A stretch of DNA of 64,000 nt. Source: Paraspadella gotoi (lineage: Eukaryota; Chaetognatha). Within the stretch, counting starts at the first letter, position 1, and each line of letters opens with the position of its first letter. Shown here piece after piece: positions 47,776 through 64,000 of this stretch. Below the pieces are notes generated by a model. It was not told where the DNA came from. It ran no database searches and saw nothing but the letters and a program-made list of their open reading frames with translations. Where the stretch lies: the NCBI GenBank assembly GCA_051294375.1, contig CM119270.1, positions 1,772,091 through 1,836,090 on the forward strand, given 5' to 3'. Made by a program: the position numbers and the translations under genes.

Positions 47776-48195
47776 TCTATTTTATTCACTCCCTGGCTTT
47801 CCCATTAAGTTGTACAATAATATCATAAATGACTCTAATTGCGTGAATGGATCCTTCCCTCATATTATTTCTTAGGAAGTCCGGGATTTTTCTCACGGAA
47901 AAAGTCGTCTCGGACGTCGTCGTTTTCGTCGTCGTCGTCATTTCTCACTTCGTCTTTCGTTGTTGTCATTGTTCTGTCGTTGTCGTTGTCGTTGTCGTTG
48001 TTGTCCTTGTTCAGTCAAACTGACGTCAGGTCATGACCTCAATCGATGTTTGATATATTTTGCAGTAGCAAAAATCTGTAGCTGATTTGTTTGCAGTTGC
48101 ATCTTTTCTAGCTACTGGCGTTAATTTTCTAAGCGATAGATATATTTTTCGTTTACCGAATTCTTAGAGCAATTATGACACATAATTGCTCGCAT

Positions 48196-48273
48196 GTGTG
48201 TGTGTGTGTGTGTGTGTGTGTGATAGGGACTGTATTGAGAAGATGACGATAAAAACCATAACAACGACGACAT

Positions 48274-48309
<36 letters not shown>
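48196..48309 (+). repeat. (GT)n and (GAC)n microsatellites
   Basis: (TG)n at 48196-48222 and (GAC)n at 48276-48309. Confidence 0.95.
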
Positions 48310-48429
48310 TGACTACGACAATAAAAAGATGGGACTGTAACGCCGACTGACTTATCACGGATCGAATTTTCTCTCTTTGCCCTTTTTCGTCCTTCCTTGT
48401 CATTCCCGGGGGCGAGCCTTCACGGGGGC

Positions 48430-48442
48430 TCTCTCCTCTCTC

Positions 48443-48506
<64 letters not shown>

Positions 48507-48860
48507 CCCCATTTCCCACGCCCCCTCATTTGAATAATCTTTAGTTTAATCATTCGTAACGCGTTCACCATAATTTTCTTTCCTCTTCTTTATTCTCTTT
48601 TCCTCTCTCTCTCTCTCTCTCTTCTTCTCTTCTCTCTCCCATCTCTCTCTCTCTCTCTTTCTGTTTTTGCTCATATTTATTGAAAACTTAATAGATTTCT
48701 ACTTTAAAATGTAAAATTAATCGATATATTTTATTACACAAACAGTTTTTCAAGCATTTTTATTCTTTTTTATGTCATCTTTTCCTCTCCCTTCCTCCTT
48801 CTCCTCCTTCTCCTCCCGCTCCTCCTCTTCCTTCTCTTCCTCCTCTTCCTCCTCCTAATT
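48430..48860 (+). repeat. (TC)n tracts and (TCC/TTCC)n
   Basis: 48430-48505, 48600-48660, and CTCCTCCTTC words to 48858. Confidence 0.85.
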
Positions 48861-48914
48861 ACTTAATCAAGCGACTCATTTAAATTCCCAAACAACGAAA
48901 TCTCGGGTCGTTGA

Positions 48915-49080
48915 CTTCAGTTTCGAGTTTACTTTTAAGTATATGTTGGCCTCAGCTTCCCTTCTTGGCCTCAACTTGGCCTCGACTTGGCCTCATCTTC
49001 CTCTTTGACCTTGGCTTCTACTTTGACTTCGAAATTGACCTTAGCCTAACTTCAACCTTGTCCTTAACTTTGACCCAACT
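48915..49080 (+). repeat. TTGGCCTCAACTTTGACC-like degenerate repeat
   Basis: Recurring GGCCTCNACTTGGCCTC and TTGACCTTAGC words leading into the telomere-like tract. Confidence 0.6.
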
Positions 49081-49081
49081 A

Positions 49082-49690
49082 AAATCTAATCCCGAGCCCT
49101 AATCTAATCCTAAACCCCAACCTAATCCTAATCCCTAACTCTAAAATAATCCTAATCTTTAACTGTAACCTATTCCTAACCAAAACAAAATCCTAATACT
49201 TAATCTATTCTTAAACCCTAACCATAACATAATCCTAAACCCTAACCCAAACATATTCCTAATCTCTCACCTACTCCTAAACCCTAACCCTAACTTAATC
49301 CTAAACCCTAACCCTAATGTAATCCTAATCTTAAACACTAACCTAATCCTAAACCCTAACCCTAACTTAATCCTAAACCCTAACCCCAACCTAATTCTAA
49401 ACCCTAACCCTGAACTAATCATAAATCCTATCCCTAACCTAATCCTAATCCCTAACCTAAAAATAAACCCTAACCCTAACCAAATCTTAAACCCTAACCC
49501 TAACCTAAACCTAATCCTAATCCATAACCTAATCCTAAACCCTAACACTAAACCCAAATCCCAAAACCTAATCTCAAGCTAAATACTAACCATAATCCTT
49601 AACTTCTAAGCTCTAACCTTAATCTTTACAATTAACGTAATTCCGAATTTAAGATAAAAACGGGCCGTTCTGAGAAAATAAGGCCCGATT
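49082..49690 (+). repeat. Telomere-like family, copy T2 (longest)
   Basis: About 550 bases of CCTAATCCTAAACCCTAACC-type degenerate repeats, i.e. decayed CCCTAA, ending in AAGATAAAAACGGGCCGTTC then TGAGAAAATAAGGCCCG (49651-49687). Confidence 0.85.
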
Positions 49691-50272
49691 CTCCAATCCA
49701 AGATCCGAGAGATCGACCCCGAAGTTCCTTCCTTTTCTTCATTAATCACATCTCTTTTTTTTTTCTGCTAAGAAGAGATAGAGATGGAGTTACGAGTCAA
49801 GATAGAGATGGAGTTACGAGCCGGAATCTTCGGAATGGCACAATGGAATCCATTGTATCCGATGGATTCGCTTCTCCTCGGTGTCGCGATCCGAATTCAC
49901 ACAACACCATAAAGAGAGACGCTCACACACACACACAAAAGATATATATGTTTTCTTTATTTCTCGCTGAAGCTCTGGGGGAGGGATCTCTGGGGGGGGG
50001 AATCTCTGGGGGGGGAGCCGGGACCGGGGATGGATTATATGAGCCGCTTAGTGTGAAAGGGAGATGAGGAAGATTAGAGAGGTATATGAGGAAGATTAAG
50101 GGGTAGATTAGAGAGCTTTGGGTTTTGGATGAGGGAGATTAGGGGGCGAATGAAGGTACAGTTGGGGTAGGGCGCTATTATCCAAACGCGCCCCTTTCTT
50201 GTTTCCAATTTTTGAGCTTAATTTTAATTAAAATATTGTATTTAAACTTTCTCTTTTGTTGTTTTTTTAAAG

Positions 50273-50480
50273 TTTGATAGGAGATTAACGAAAAATTCAG
50301 TTTTTTTAACAAAAATTTGTTTTTATTTTTACAAATAAAAATCGGACATGTTTCAATACTTTACGATTTCGCTGATGAAGACTCAAAATTCCCAAGAGTC
50401 GAAACATGTCCGATTTTAACTTTTAAAAATAAAAACAAATTGTTGTTAAAAAAAGAATTTTTCATTAATCTCCATCAAAT
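50273..50480 (+). repeat. Palindromic element with hammerhead-like core, P1
   Basis: About 80-base inverted arms (TTTGATAGGAGATTAACGAA...CGGACATGTTTC / GAAACATGTCCG...TTCATTAATCTCC). In the loop: CTGATGA at 50372-50378, a perfect 5-pair stem GACTC/GAGTC (50380-50384 with 50396-50400), then GAAA at 50401-50404 and CATGTCCG pairing with CGGACATG at 50343-50350. This order is that of a hammerhead ribozyme (stem II between CUGAUGA and GAAA, then stem III). One extra A before stem II and a weak stem I are against full activity. Confidence 0.55.
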
Positions 50481-50924
50481 TCAAATATTTAAATATTTAA
50501 CTGTATTCCATACTGAATTTTATCTGAAAAGGGAAACTTTTAGAAAATATGGCCAATCAGATTGTAACAAAAGATTTTTAAAAAAGTAATGAGAGAGAAT
50601 AAAAAAGGAAAAAGAAAAAAAAGGAAAAAAAGGGAAAAAAAAGGAAAAAAATGGAAAAGAAGGGGGAAAAAAAAGAAAAAAAGGAAAAAAAAAGAAAAGG
50701 AAAGGCAATGATGGAGGAGATAAGGGAAATGGAATGGGGTCACGAGAAAGAGAGGATTTCACCGACCTTCCTCGATACCATGGGTTTGAGGTGGGGGGCA
50801 GTGGGTGAGGGAGGGAAGGGGAGAGTGTTAGGAGTTTCGAGGAGGTTGGCCTGAACTGGAGGAGAGGGGGGGTGGTTGGGATTTGATGAAAAGAGGTCGT
50901 GGAGAAAAACCCGTCGCGAGGAGA

Positions 50925-51001
<77 letters not shown>

Positions 51002-51059
51002 GAGAGATTCATTTTACGATTACCCATAAAATGACTGTGTGTGAGTGGGGGAGGGGGTG

Positions 51060-52650
51060 AGGGTTGTGAATTTGAGGTGGGGAATCGCTGTGAGCTGCTT
51101 TGGTGAGCTCTCAGTCTCTTCAGAGAGCTGGGGAAATTTTTTCTGTTTTTTTTTTTTGTTTTTTTTTCCTATTATTTACTCAGCGATATTTTTACCTTAA
51201 TTGGGATGCGAGAAAGATTTCTTGGGAAATTAATTTTTTATTTTAAAGTTAATTTTCTCACCGAACCTCATAATGAGAACTTTCTTCTGATTTATTACTT
51301 TTTTCTTTTGATTTTACTTTTCTTGGGTTTTTATTCTATAAATATTTTTCTGCTATTCTTATGAGATTTTTTAAAATTTTAGATCATTTTCTCTTCCATT
51401 TTTATAGGAGAAGAAAGTTGGCTTATTTCACTTAATTACTTTTTCATACTTGATGTATTGTATTACTTGATGTAGAATAAAAAATCGCTTTCCGCTCTAA
51501 CTTACCTCCCATCTTATATTCACTTACCTTGGACTATTATCCCCCCCCCCTCTCATTTTCCGCCCAAATGATTTGCGTTTATGTTTTTCAGTCACGTGAT
51601 CAAACGCGCGACGCAATAAGTTACTTTGTTGGTCTGTCAGTCAGTCGGTATATAGTCAATTTTTTTAATAAAATATTAATTATATAATAAAATGCAATAT
51701 AGTATTATTATTATTAATATGAATATTTATTTTGATATTATTGATTAGATGAAATAACAATTTTTAGTTTTTCACAACGAATTTTTATTTGTATGGGAGC
51801 AGACATGTTTCGAACGTATATCATCAGCACTGATGATGAACGAAATATACGTTTGAAACATGTCTGCTACCATACAAATAAAAATTCGTTGTGAAAAACT
51901 AAAAATTGTTATTTCATCTAATTATTCTACCAACGAAAAGAAAGATTTACAAACGATATTATTGATATATTATTTGTACCAATTAAAAGTCAAATAGTTC
52001 TATTATGGTTAAATCGTACATTTAAAAAAGTAAGAAGCATCTGCAATCTTTTGTTATCATAATGATTCACATTCTGTTATAATTTATAAATCATCATTTA
52101 ATCATTAGTGATAACTTTTCTGTATTTAAACCTTTTTTAATTTTTAAAAAAATATTCATATTGTGTATTTCCTTTTTCTTTTGTTATGTTTTGAGATTTA
52201 GATTTAATAAGTTTTAAATAAATTTTGGCAACGGTAATTCAATTGCTGTTTCCAAAATTTATTTTAAACATTTTAAATAAAAACATAATCTAAAACTATC
52301 ATATTTCTTGAGATGACGCGACGTTGTTTGCTCAAACTTATTTCTTTTTTTTCTCCTTTGAAATCAATTTTCCTCTCGTCTTTGTCATTTGTTTTTCCCT
52401 CAGGACTCCTTACCTCACATTTTCCTTACCTCACCTTTTCCTTACCTCACCTTTTTCTTTCCTAAACCTTTTCCTTTCCTCATCTTTTACTCACCATGGA
52501 AATATTCGCCCATTACTTATTCCTCTACGCATGAGAAGACTTTCGTATTTCGATTTTCCTTATTTTAATTCGAAGGGCACTTTTTCCTCTACGTTAAAAC
52601 CGTATTTTGTACAATGTATACAATAAATTTATGCCTTCACTGATTTAAAA
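51060..52650. other. No gene recognised
   Basis: AT-rich except for P2 and a short CCTTACCTCACCTTTTC repeat at 52408-52490. Confidence 0.5.
51745..51921 (+). repeat. Palindromic element related to P1, P2
   Basis: Near-perfect about 85-base arms around TCATCAGCACTGATGATGA. It shares GACATGTTTCGA/GAAACATGTC and AAATAAAAAT words with P1. CTGATGA and GAAA are present, but no good stem II is seen on either strand. Confidence 0.6.
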
Positions 52651-52681
52651 TTTTGGTTGCTTCAAATTTAGAAGTCGTCGA

Positions 52682-52893
52682 TTGGTTGGTTAGTTGGATG
52701 GTTGGTTGGTTATTTGGATGGTCTGGTTTGGTAGTTGGTTTGGTGGTTGGTTGGTTGTTTGGTTGGTTGGTTGGTTGGTTGGTTGGTCGGTTGGTTGGTT
52801 GTTTGCTGCTTTGGTGGTTGTTTGGTTGGTTGGTACGTTTGCTGGTTGGTTGGTTGTTTGGGTGGGTGGCTGGTTGGTTGGTTGGTTGGTTGG
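52682..52893 (+). repeat. (TTGG)n microsatellite
   Basis: TTGGTTGG with TTTGG and TCGG variants. It translates as Trp-Leu-Val-Gly polymers and is not a gene. Confidence 0.95.
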
Positions 52894-53852
52894 TTAACGT
52901 TTCTCATTAGCTACGTTTCGCACTTTAAAAACTGATAATTCAATGATACGTTTTTAAAATCACGTTTTGAAAATGAGGACTAATTGAGTTACGAGCCGGC
53001 GATATCTATCCCGATAGTTATCCTATAAAGCTTTTCCTTTCGTGAGAAGCTTTCGTTTTAACGAGGGAAACGCCAGGCTGTGATAATTTTTGTTGTTGTT
53101 ATTGTTGTTGTTGTTTTAGTGCAAAAAATAGAAAATTTAGGTAGAAAAAGATAAAAGGAAAATATTAAGGTATAAATAGGATTGTGTGGGAAGTGGGTGG
53201 GATTGTATGGGAATTATATGGGATTGGATGGGAAGCGGGAAAAAAGTGGATCAAGACAATGTGGGATAAAAGAGTTTAAGGACAAATGATATCAATGATA
53301 GTAATTTATGTTTGAAATCCAATCTATTGGTTGGATGCAAAAAACATCTCATAAACGAATTTAAAATATTAGATTAAGGATAAAAATGTTTTTTTCTGGG
53401 AAACAGTTTTGTCAGGAACCAGATATTACGAGAAAACCGTTGTTCCAGGAAAACAGTTTTTTTTTCTAAGAAAAAAAAACAAAAAAACACTTATTCCAGG
53501 AAAGCAATTATATGAGGAAAACAGTTATTTGAGGAAGGGAAAGGACGGAGAATAAGAATGAGACAGTTATTGCGCTAATAATGACCGCGGGAAAAAAGAA
53601 CCGGAACACGGAGACACCGACGTTGANNNNNNNNNNNNNNNNNNNNNNNNNNNNNNNNNNNNNNNNNNNNNNNNNNNNNNNNNNNNNNNNNNNNNNNNNN
53701 NNNNNNNNNNNNNNNNNNNNNNNNNNNNNNNNNNNNNNNNNNNNNNNNNNNNNNNNNNNNNNNNNNNNNNNNNNNNNNNNNNNNNNNNNNNNNNNNNNNN
53801 NNNNNNNNNNNNNNNNNNNNNNNNNNNNNNNNNNNNNNNNNNNNNNNNNNNN

Positions 53853-53889
<37 letters not shown>

Positions 53890-53944
53890 TGTGAAAATGA
53901 CGAGAGTGGAATGAGATTACGGGAAGTAGAGGCGGCCTCGTTTA

Positions 53945-55740
53945 TTGAGGAGGTGATTGGCGGAGGCGATTGAGGAGTGGTGATTGGTGATTGGTAGAGG
54001 GGGTTGAGGAGTGAGTGGTAAAAGTGATTGGTGATTGGTAGAGGGGGTTGAGGAGTAAGGCGTAGTAAAATTTCTAAATTTAACTTTAATTAAAATTTTA
54101 CTGCGTAAATTGTAAAATTTATTATAAATTTTTTTATTACATAAATGTTCATTAGCATAATGTTGTTCGTTCCTCACTTTTAGAATTTCAATTAAAGTTA
54201 AATTTAGAAATAGTACTAAACCAATAAATGTTAAAATTTCAAAACATTTTTTTTAAAGATTTTTTTGCAGATTTGGATTCGTCATAAAAAGTTGATAAAA
54301 AGAAATATAACTCTTTTTGAAAAATTCCTTCATTAAGTGGGTCAAAAATTAGAAAAAGCTATATTTTAAGCTGAAAATTAACTTTTTATATATTAAATAT
54401 AGTTTTTTTAATTTTTAACTCACTTAATGAAAGAAATTTTAAAAATGACTTATATTTTCTTTTATCAACTTTTGACGAGGAATTCAAATCTGCAATCAAA
54501 ATTAAGAAAAGCCTAATTTGAAAATTTTTGATTTTATAAGGATAGTACTATATATAAATATAGCCTACTGCAAAAATTAAAAAACATAAAATTATATTTT
54601 TTTTTACAAATTAAATTTTCACTGATGGTATGTTGTTCATATTGACTTTTAGAATTTTCGTATGTAACTTTCACTACGCCTTATTGAGGAGTGAGTGGTA
54701 AAAGTGATTGGTAGAGGTGGTTGAGTCGTGAGTGGTAAAATGATTGGTGATTGGTAGAGGGGGTTGATGACTGAGTGGTAAAAGTGATTGGTGATTGGTA
54801 GAGGGGTTGAGGAGTGAGTGGTAAAAGTGATTGGTGATTGGTAGTAGTGTTGAGAGGGAGTGTTAAAACTGATTGTGGTGATTGGTAGAGGGGTTTGAGG
54901 AGTGAGTGGTAATGATTGATTGGTGATTGGTAGAGGGTAGTTGAGGAGTGAGTGGTAAAAGTGATTGGTGATTGGCGAAGGCGGTTGAGGAGTGAGTGGT
55001 AAAAGTGATTGGTGATTGGCGGAGGCGGTTGAGGAGTGAGTGGTAAAAGTGATTGGTAGAGGGGTTGAGGAGTGAGTGGTTAAAGTGATTGGTAAGGGGT
55101 TGATGACTGAAATAAACGTAATTATTTATTGGTAGAGGGGTTGGGAGTGAGTGGTAAAAGTTATTGGTGATTGGTAGTGGTGTTTGAGGAGTGAGTGGTA
55201 AAACTGATTGGTGATTGGTAGAGGGGTTGAAGGAGTGAATGGTAAAGTGATTGGTGATTGGTAGAGGTGGTTGGGGAGTGAGTGGTAAAAGTGATTGGTG
55301 ATTGGCGGAGGCGTGTGAGGAGTGATTGGGAAAAGTGATTGGTGATTGTAGAGGGGTTGAGGAGTGAGTGGTAAAAGTGATTGGTGATTGGTAGAGGTGG
55401 TTGAGGAGTGAGTGGTAAAGATGATTGGGATGATTGATAGAAGTGGTTGATGAGTGAGTGGTAACAGTAATTATTGGTAGAGGAGGTTGAGGAGTGAGTG
55501 GTAAAAGTGATGGTGATTGGCGGAGGGGGTTGAGGAGTGAGAGGTAAAAGTGATTGGTGATTGGTAGAGGTGGTTGAGGAGTGAGTGGTAAAATTGATTG
55601 GTGATTGGCGGAGGCGGTTGAGGAGTGAGAGGTAAAAGTGATTGGTGATTGGTAAGAGGTGGTTGAGGAGTGAGTGGTAAAAGTGATTGGTGATTGGTAA
55701 GAGGTGGTTGAGGAGTGAGTGATAATTGACAATGAACACA
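53945..55740 (+). repeat. GATTGGTGATTGGTAGAGG minisatellite
   Basis: Tandem units of about 45-50 bases: GTGATTGGTGATTGGTAGAG, GTGGTTGAGGAGTGAGTGGT, AAAA. About 25 units, with length and point variation. Interrupted at 54056-54683 by a MITE. Open frames on the minus strand (up to 320 codons) are periodic translations. Confidence 0.92.
54056..54683. mobile_element. hAT-like non-autonomous element (MITE), 628 bases
   Basis: Ends are inverted: TAAGGCGTAGTAAAA and TTTTCACTACGCCTTA-like (11 perfect terminal bases). Flanked by TTGAGGAG at 54048-54055 and 54684-54691. Eight-base target duplication and a TAAGG end fitting the YARNG rule are marks of the hAT superfamily. Removing the element and one duplicate restores the minisatellite unit exactly. 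AT-rich interior, no transposase frame. Confidence 0.8.
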
Positions 55741-55903
55741 GCGTGGTTCTTTGACAATTTACTGTGAGACGCGTTCTGTGATGCAGTGACATTGTGAGAT
55801 GTGAGACGTGAGACAAGGCCACCAATTGGCCGATGAACGACGCCAGGTGTTGGACTAAAAAAATGATCTCGTGAGAATCGAAACTGGAAATGATGATAAA
55901 TCA

Positions 55904-55906
<3 letters not shown>

Positions 55907-55940
<34 letters not shown>
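55907..55940 (+). repeat. (TC)n microsatellite upstream of Kv4 exon
   Basis: Pure TC in the intron before the S6 exon. Confidence 0.95.
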
Positions 55941-55947
<7 letters not shown>

Positions 55948-56150
55948 TGAATGCCATAAAAATGGCATAAACCGTAATTTAAAATAATGAAATGATTTTC
56001 AAAAAAATAAAAAAAACCTCTTTTTTTTTTTCGTACCACGAATCAGCCAATTACCGATAATATATTAATTTGAAGACACTAAAAACACCGTTTCGATGAT
56101 ATATTCATACATATTTATTTACCCTCTCGCTCTCTCTCTTTCATATCCAG

Positions 56151-61859
<5,709 letters not shown>

Positions 61860-62130
61860 TAGTTGTTCTTCTTTTTTTTTTATTCCTTACCTCTTCGATC
61901 ACGTGACCCCTTCGTCATCGCCTCCTCACCGGATCACGTGACCGTGACGTCATAACGTGACCCAAAGAGAAAAATAAAACTTCCGCGATTCTAGACCAAA
62001 ATAAACAAAAAAAAGCGAAAGGAGAAAAAAAATCAATTCCAAAATAAAACAAAAACACAAAATACAAAACATAAACAAAACATTAAATGTCTTCGTCTCT
62101 CTTATAACTTTTTTTCGGTGAATAAATAAA
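61860..62130 (+). promoter_or_regulatory. Kv4 3' flank with polyadenylation signals and CRE/E-box motifs
   Basis: AATAAA occurs at 61973-61978 and again further on in AT-rich sequence. Before it lie two ATCACGTGAC boxes (near 61898 and 61932) and one TGACGTCA octamer near 61945. The transcript end is probably at or after the first signal. Confidence 0.45.
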
Positions 62131-62566
62131 TCAATTTTTTTCTCTCTGATCTGTTTTTCGATATATGTGTTTTTTGTTTTTTTTGTTTTTTTTTTTTTTG
62201 CCTCATGTGTTTCACTCTTTTTTATTTTTTGGGGGGGAAAAACTGTTTCCTCTCTTCGAAATGAAACAAAACAACGAATGCGAAACGCTTCAACCAGTAG
62301 GGAAAAAAAAATATAAAATTAAAGTATATAAATATGTCATTACGAAAAAAGAAAATGGCCGTCGATAAAATAGTAAAAAAAATGATGCAACAGAACTCGA
62401 TCTTTCCAGGCTACAAATAACAACAACAACAACCTCCAAACAACAACGGAAGTAAAAAGAAAAGCTGCCACCTGCGTCAGTCGTCGCAAGGCAACGAAAA
62501 ATCCACTTCAACGACGGAGAAGATTAAAGAAAAAAGAAATTTCCGTGTGTTTATATCGATGAAATC

Positions 62567-62870
62567 TCTCTCTCTCTCTCTCTCTCNNNNNNNNNNNNNN
62601 NNNNNNNNNNNNNNNNNNNNNNNNNNNNNNNNNNNNNNNNNNNNNNNNNNNNNNNNNNNNNNNNNNNNNNNNNNNNNNNNNNNNNNNNNNNNNNNNNNNN
62701 NNNNNNNNNNNNNNNNNNNNNNNNNNNNNNNNNNNNNNNNNNNNNNNNNNNNNNNNNNNNNNNNNNNNNNNNNNNNNNNNNNNNNNNNNNNNNNNNNNNN
62801 NNNNNNNNNNNNNNNNNNNNNNNNNNNNNNNNNNNNNNNNNNNNNNNNNNNNNNNNNNNNNNNNNNNNNN
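62567..62870 (+). repeat. (TC)n running into gap
   Basis: TC repeat from 62567, gap 62587-62870. Confidence 0.9.
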
Positions 62871-62982
62871 CTTTTTCAACTTACAACACGAAAACAAAAC
62901 CGTCTCTTGCACAGTAAACTAGCGAAGTTCATTAATCGTGGAATAATGATCGTTGATGCGTTCGAACGCCAACGTTGGGACG

Positions 62983-63157
62983 TCACATCGCACGCCGTCG
63001 CACGCCAATTTTGGCGCTTCAATCATCGCACGCCAATATTGGCGCATCAACCGTCGCACGCCAATTTTGGCTCTTCGATCATCGCACGTCAACTTTGGCG
63101 CGTCAGCCATGGCACGTCAACTTTGGCGCGTCAACCATCGCACGTCAATATTGGCGT
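62983..63157 (+). repeat. 27-28-base palindromic minisatellite
   Basis: Six units of ATCGCACGCCAATTTTGGCG plus C(G/A)TCAACC. Each unit carries an inverted core such as CGCCAATATTGGCG. The last units drift to CGTCAACTTTGGCG. Confidence 0.88.
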
Positions 63158-63159
63158 TA

Positions 63160-64000
63160 GATTATCTAAATTCGCTCGACGACGTTTGTTACAAAAATGT
63201 GTCAACCATGTTTAACATAAAAATGTAAACTGCGTTACCCACATTAGAGTGATAGCTATAAACAAAAACTTTTACAATCATAAACAATTTTCAAACGACT
63301 CGTTTTTTTTTGGTCAAACGTCGTTTTGTCGAAAGATTAAATATTTCCGCGTCGATCACTCGTTATACAAATCTTCCCGTTAACTTTGCTATTTTACAAA
63401 TTGTTCATTTCAATTAGCTAAACGAATTTCCATTATTTTATTGACTTATTTCAAGAAAGGGGGAAAAATTACTAGGCAAGCCCCCCTCACGTATATATTA
63501 GAGGAAAAAAAAAACAACTAAACTAAAAAAAAAAACTTTTACATTCCGCATATCTGATAAAACTGTTATATTACTTTAGCTATTTTAACGCAATACATTT
63601 AATTTCACAGCGCGAACTCTGGATTATTAAGATAATGATAATGATAATGATAATGATGGTGACGGTTCTTCGGTTTTAAAGCAAAGATGAGTAGTGTTAA
63701 GATGAAAGGTGTCTAGCAAAGAGGAGTTAAAAAGTGGTGGTGTTAAGTCAAAAAATGGGTTGCGAAAGTCAAAAAAAGGTTATTTCATACAAATCTACAA
63801 ATTAGACTAACAATCCCAGCATCAAACTGATTGACTCGATCACATTCATTCCCATTTTTCAATCAGTTGCATTTTTTGCTTCAAACTCTCACACGCAATT
63901 GCGACAGTCCGTGAGCTTCAAATTTGCGCTGCTTTGGTTTAGCGAAAACATAAAGTTACGGGGAATCGAAATAAGAGCCGCCCCTAGAAAGGAAAAATGA
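63160..64000. other. No gene recognised
   Basis: AT-rich sequence with (ATAATG)n at 63630-63657. Nothing coding-like. Confidence 0.5.

Noticed and set aside
49267-49557. Minus-strand frame with LGLGFRIRLG repeats
   Set aside because: Translation of the degenerate TTAGGG-type tract.
52653-52935. Trp-Leu-Val-Gly membrane-like open frame
   Set aside because: Product of (TTGG)n; several frames are open on both strands.
54863-56039. Minus-strand open frames of about 290-320 codons with NHQSLLPLTPQPPLPIT repeats
   Set aside because: Period equals the minisatellite unit; two frames are open at once and indels between units would shift any protein.
62983-63157. CRISPR-like repeat array
   Set aside because: No constant spacers, units are contiguous and the genome is eukaryotic.

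Overview
The window looks like a draft assembly of an invertebrate metazoan nuclear genome. The evidence is spliced genes with introns, GT-AG junctions that keep phase, tRNA-derived SINE-like repeats, degenerate TTAGGG-type tracts, and a very high density of (GA)n/(TC)n and (GAC)n/(GTC)n microsatellites. The Kv4 sequence has a spiralian feel, but I cannot fix the phylum. There is no operon-like organisation, CRISPR array or bacterial gene.

Two protein-coding loci are well supported. (1) On the minus strand, between about 35.2 and 29.4 kb, lie seven exons of a phospholipase-B1-like membrane protein. They cover one complete SGNH/GDSL hydrolase repeat with all four catalytic blocks, then a linker, a Ser/Thr/Pro stalk, one transmembrane segment and a Gly/Ser-rich acidic tail. 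All junctions agree in phase, although the donor of the first visible exon falls in a sequence gap. (2) On the plus strand, from 56.15 to 61.86 kb, lie the 3' exons of a Shal/Kv4 (KCND-type) voltage-gated K+ channel. They run from the selectivity filter and S6 through the C-terminal dileucine block to a C-terminus ending ISTL. Poly-Gly and poly-Ala stretches have expanded between the conserved blocks, and part of the last coding region is lost in a gap. The upstream exons of both genes (Kv4 T1 to S5; N-terminal part of the phospholipase) were not found here.

Layout: 0-3 kb, two copies of a SINE-bearing segment; 3-5.5 kb, nothing recognisable beyond microsatellites; 5.66-20.09 kb, a 7.2 kb segment present twice head to tail across a 25-N gap, carrying a cluster of CRE octamers, a CpG-rich block and an Asp-rich open frame that is intact in only one copy; 20-25.6 kb, GAT/GAC repeats, SINE fragments and gaps; 25.6-29.3 kb, microsatellites and AT-rich sequence; 29.4-35.2 kb, phospholipase exons; 35.2-39.5 kb, a roughly 2 kb-arm inverted repeat around a 25-N gap; 40-53 kb, a repeat-rich gene-poor stretch with several dispersed families, two palindromic hammerhead-like elements and a degenerate telomere-like tract; 53.9-55.7 kb, a minisatellite interrupted by a hAT-like MITE; 56.1-61.9 kb, Kv4; 62-64 kb, 3' flank with a small palindromic minisatellite.

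Many gaps fall in microsatellites. All three 25-N gaps sit at the junction of duplicated sequence, so much of the apparent duplication may be unmerged haplotypes or error-prone contigs rather than genome structure. Long open frames made of Leu-Ser, Arg-Glu, Asp or Asn runs are translated simple repeats, and I have not called them as genes. The two loci have no evident functional link. No new multi-gene system is visible. The best candidates for undescribed biology are the dispersed repeat families and the CRE cluster.
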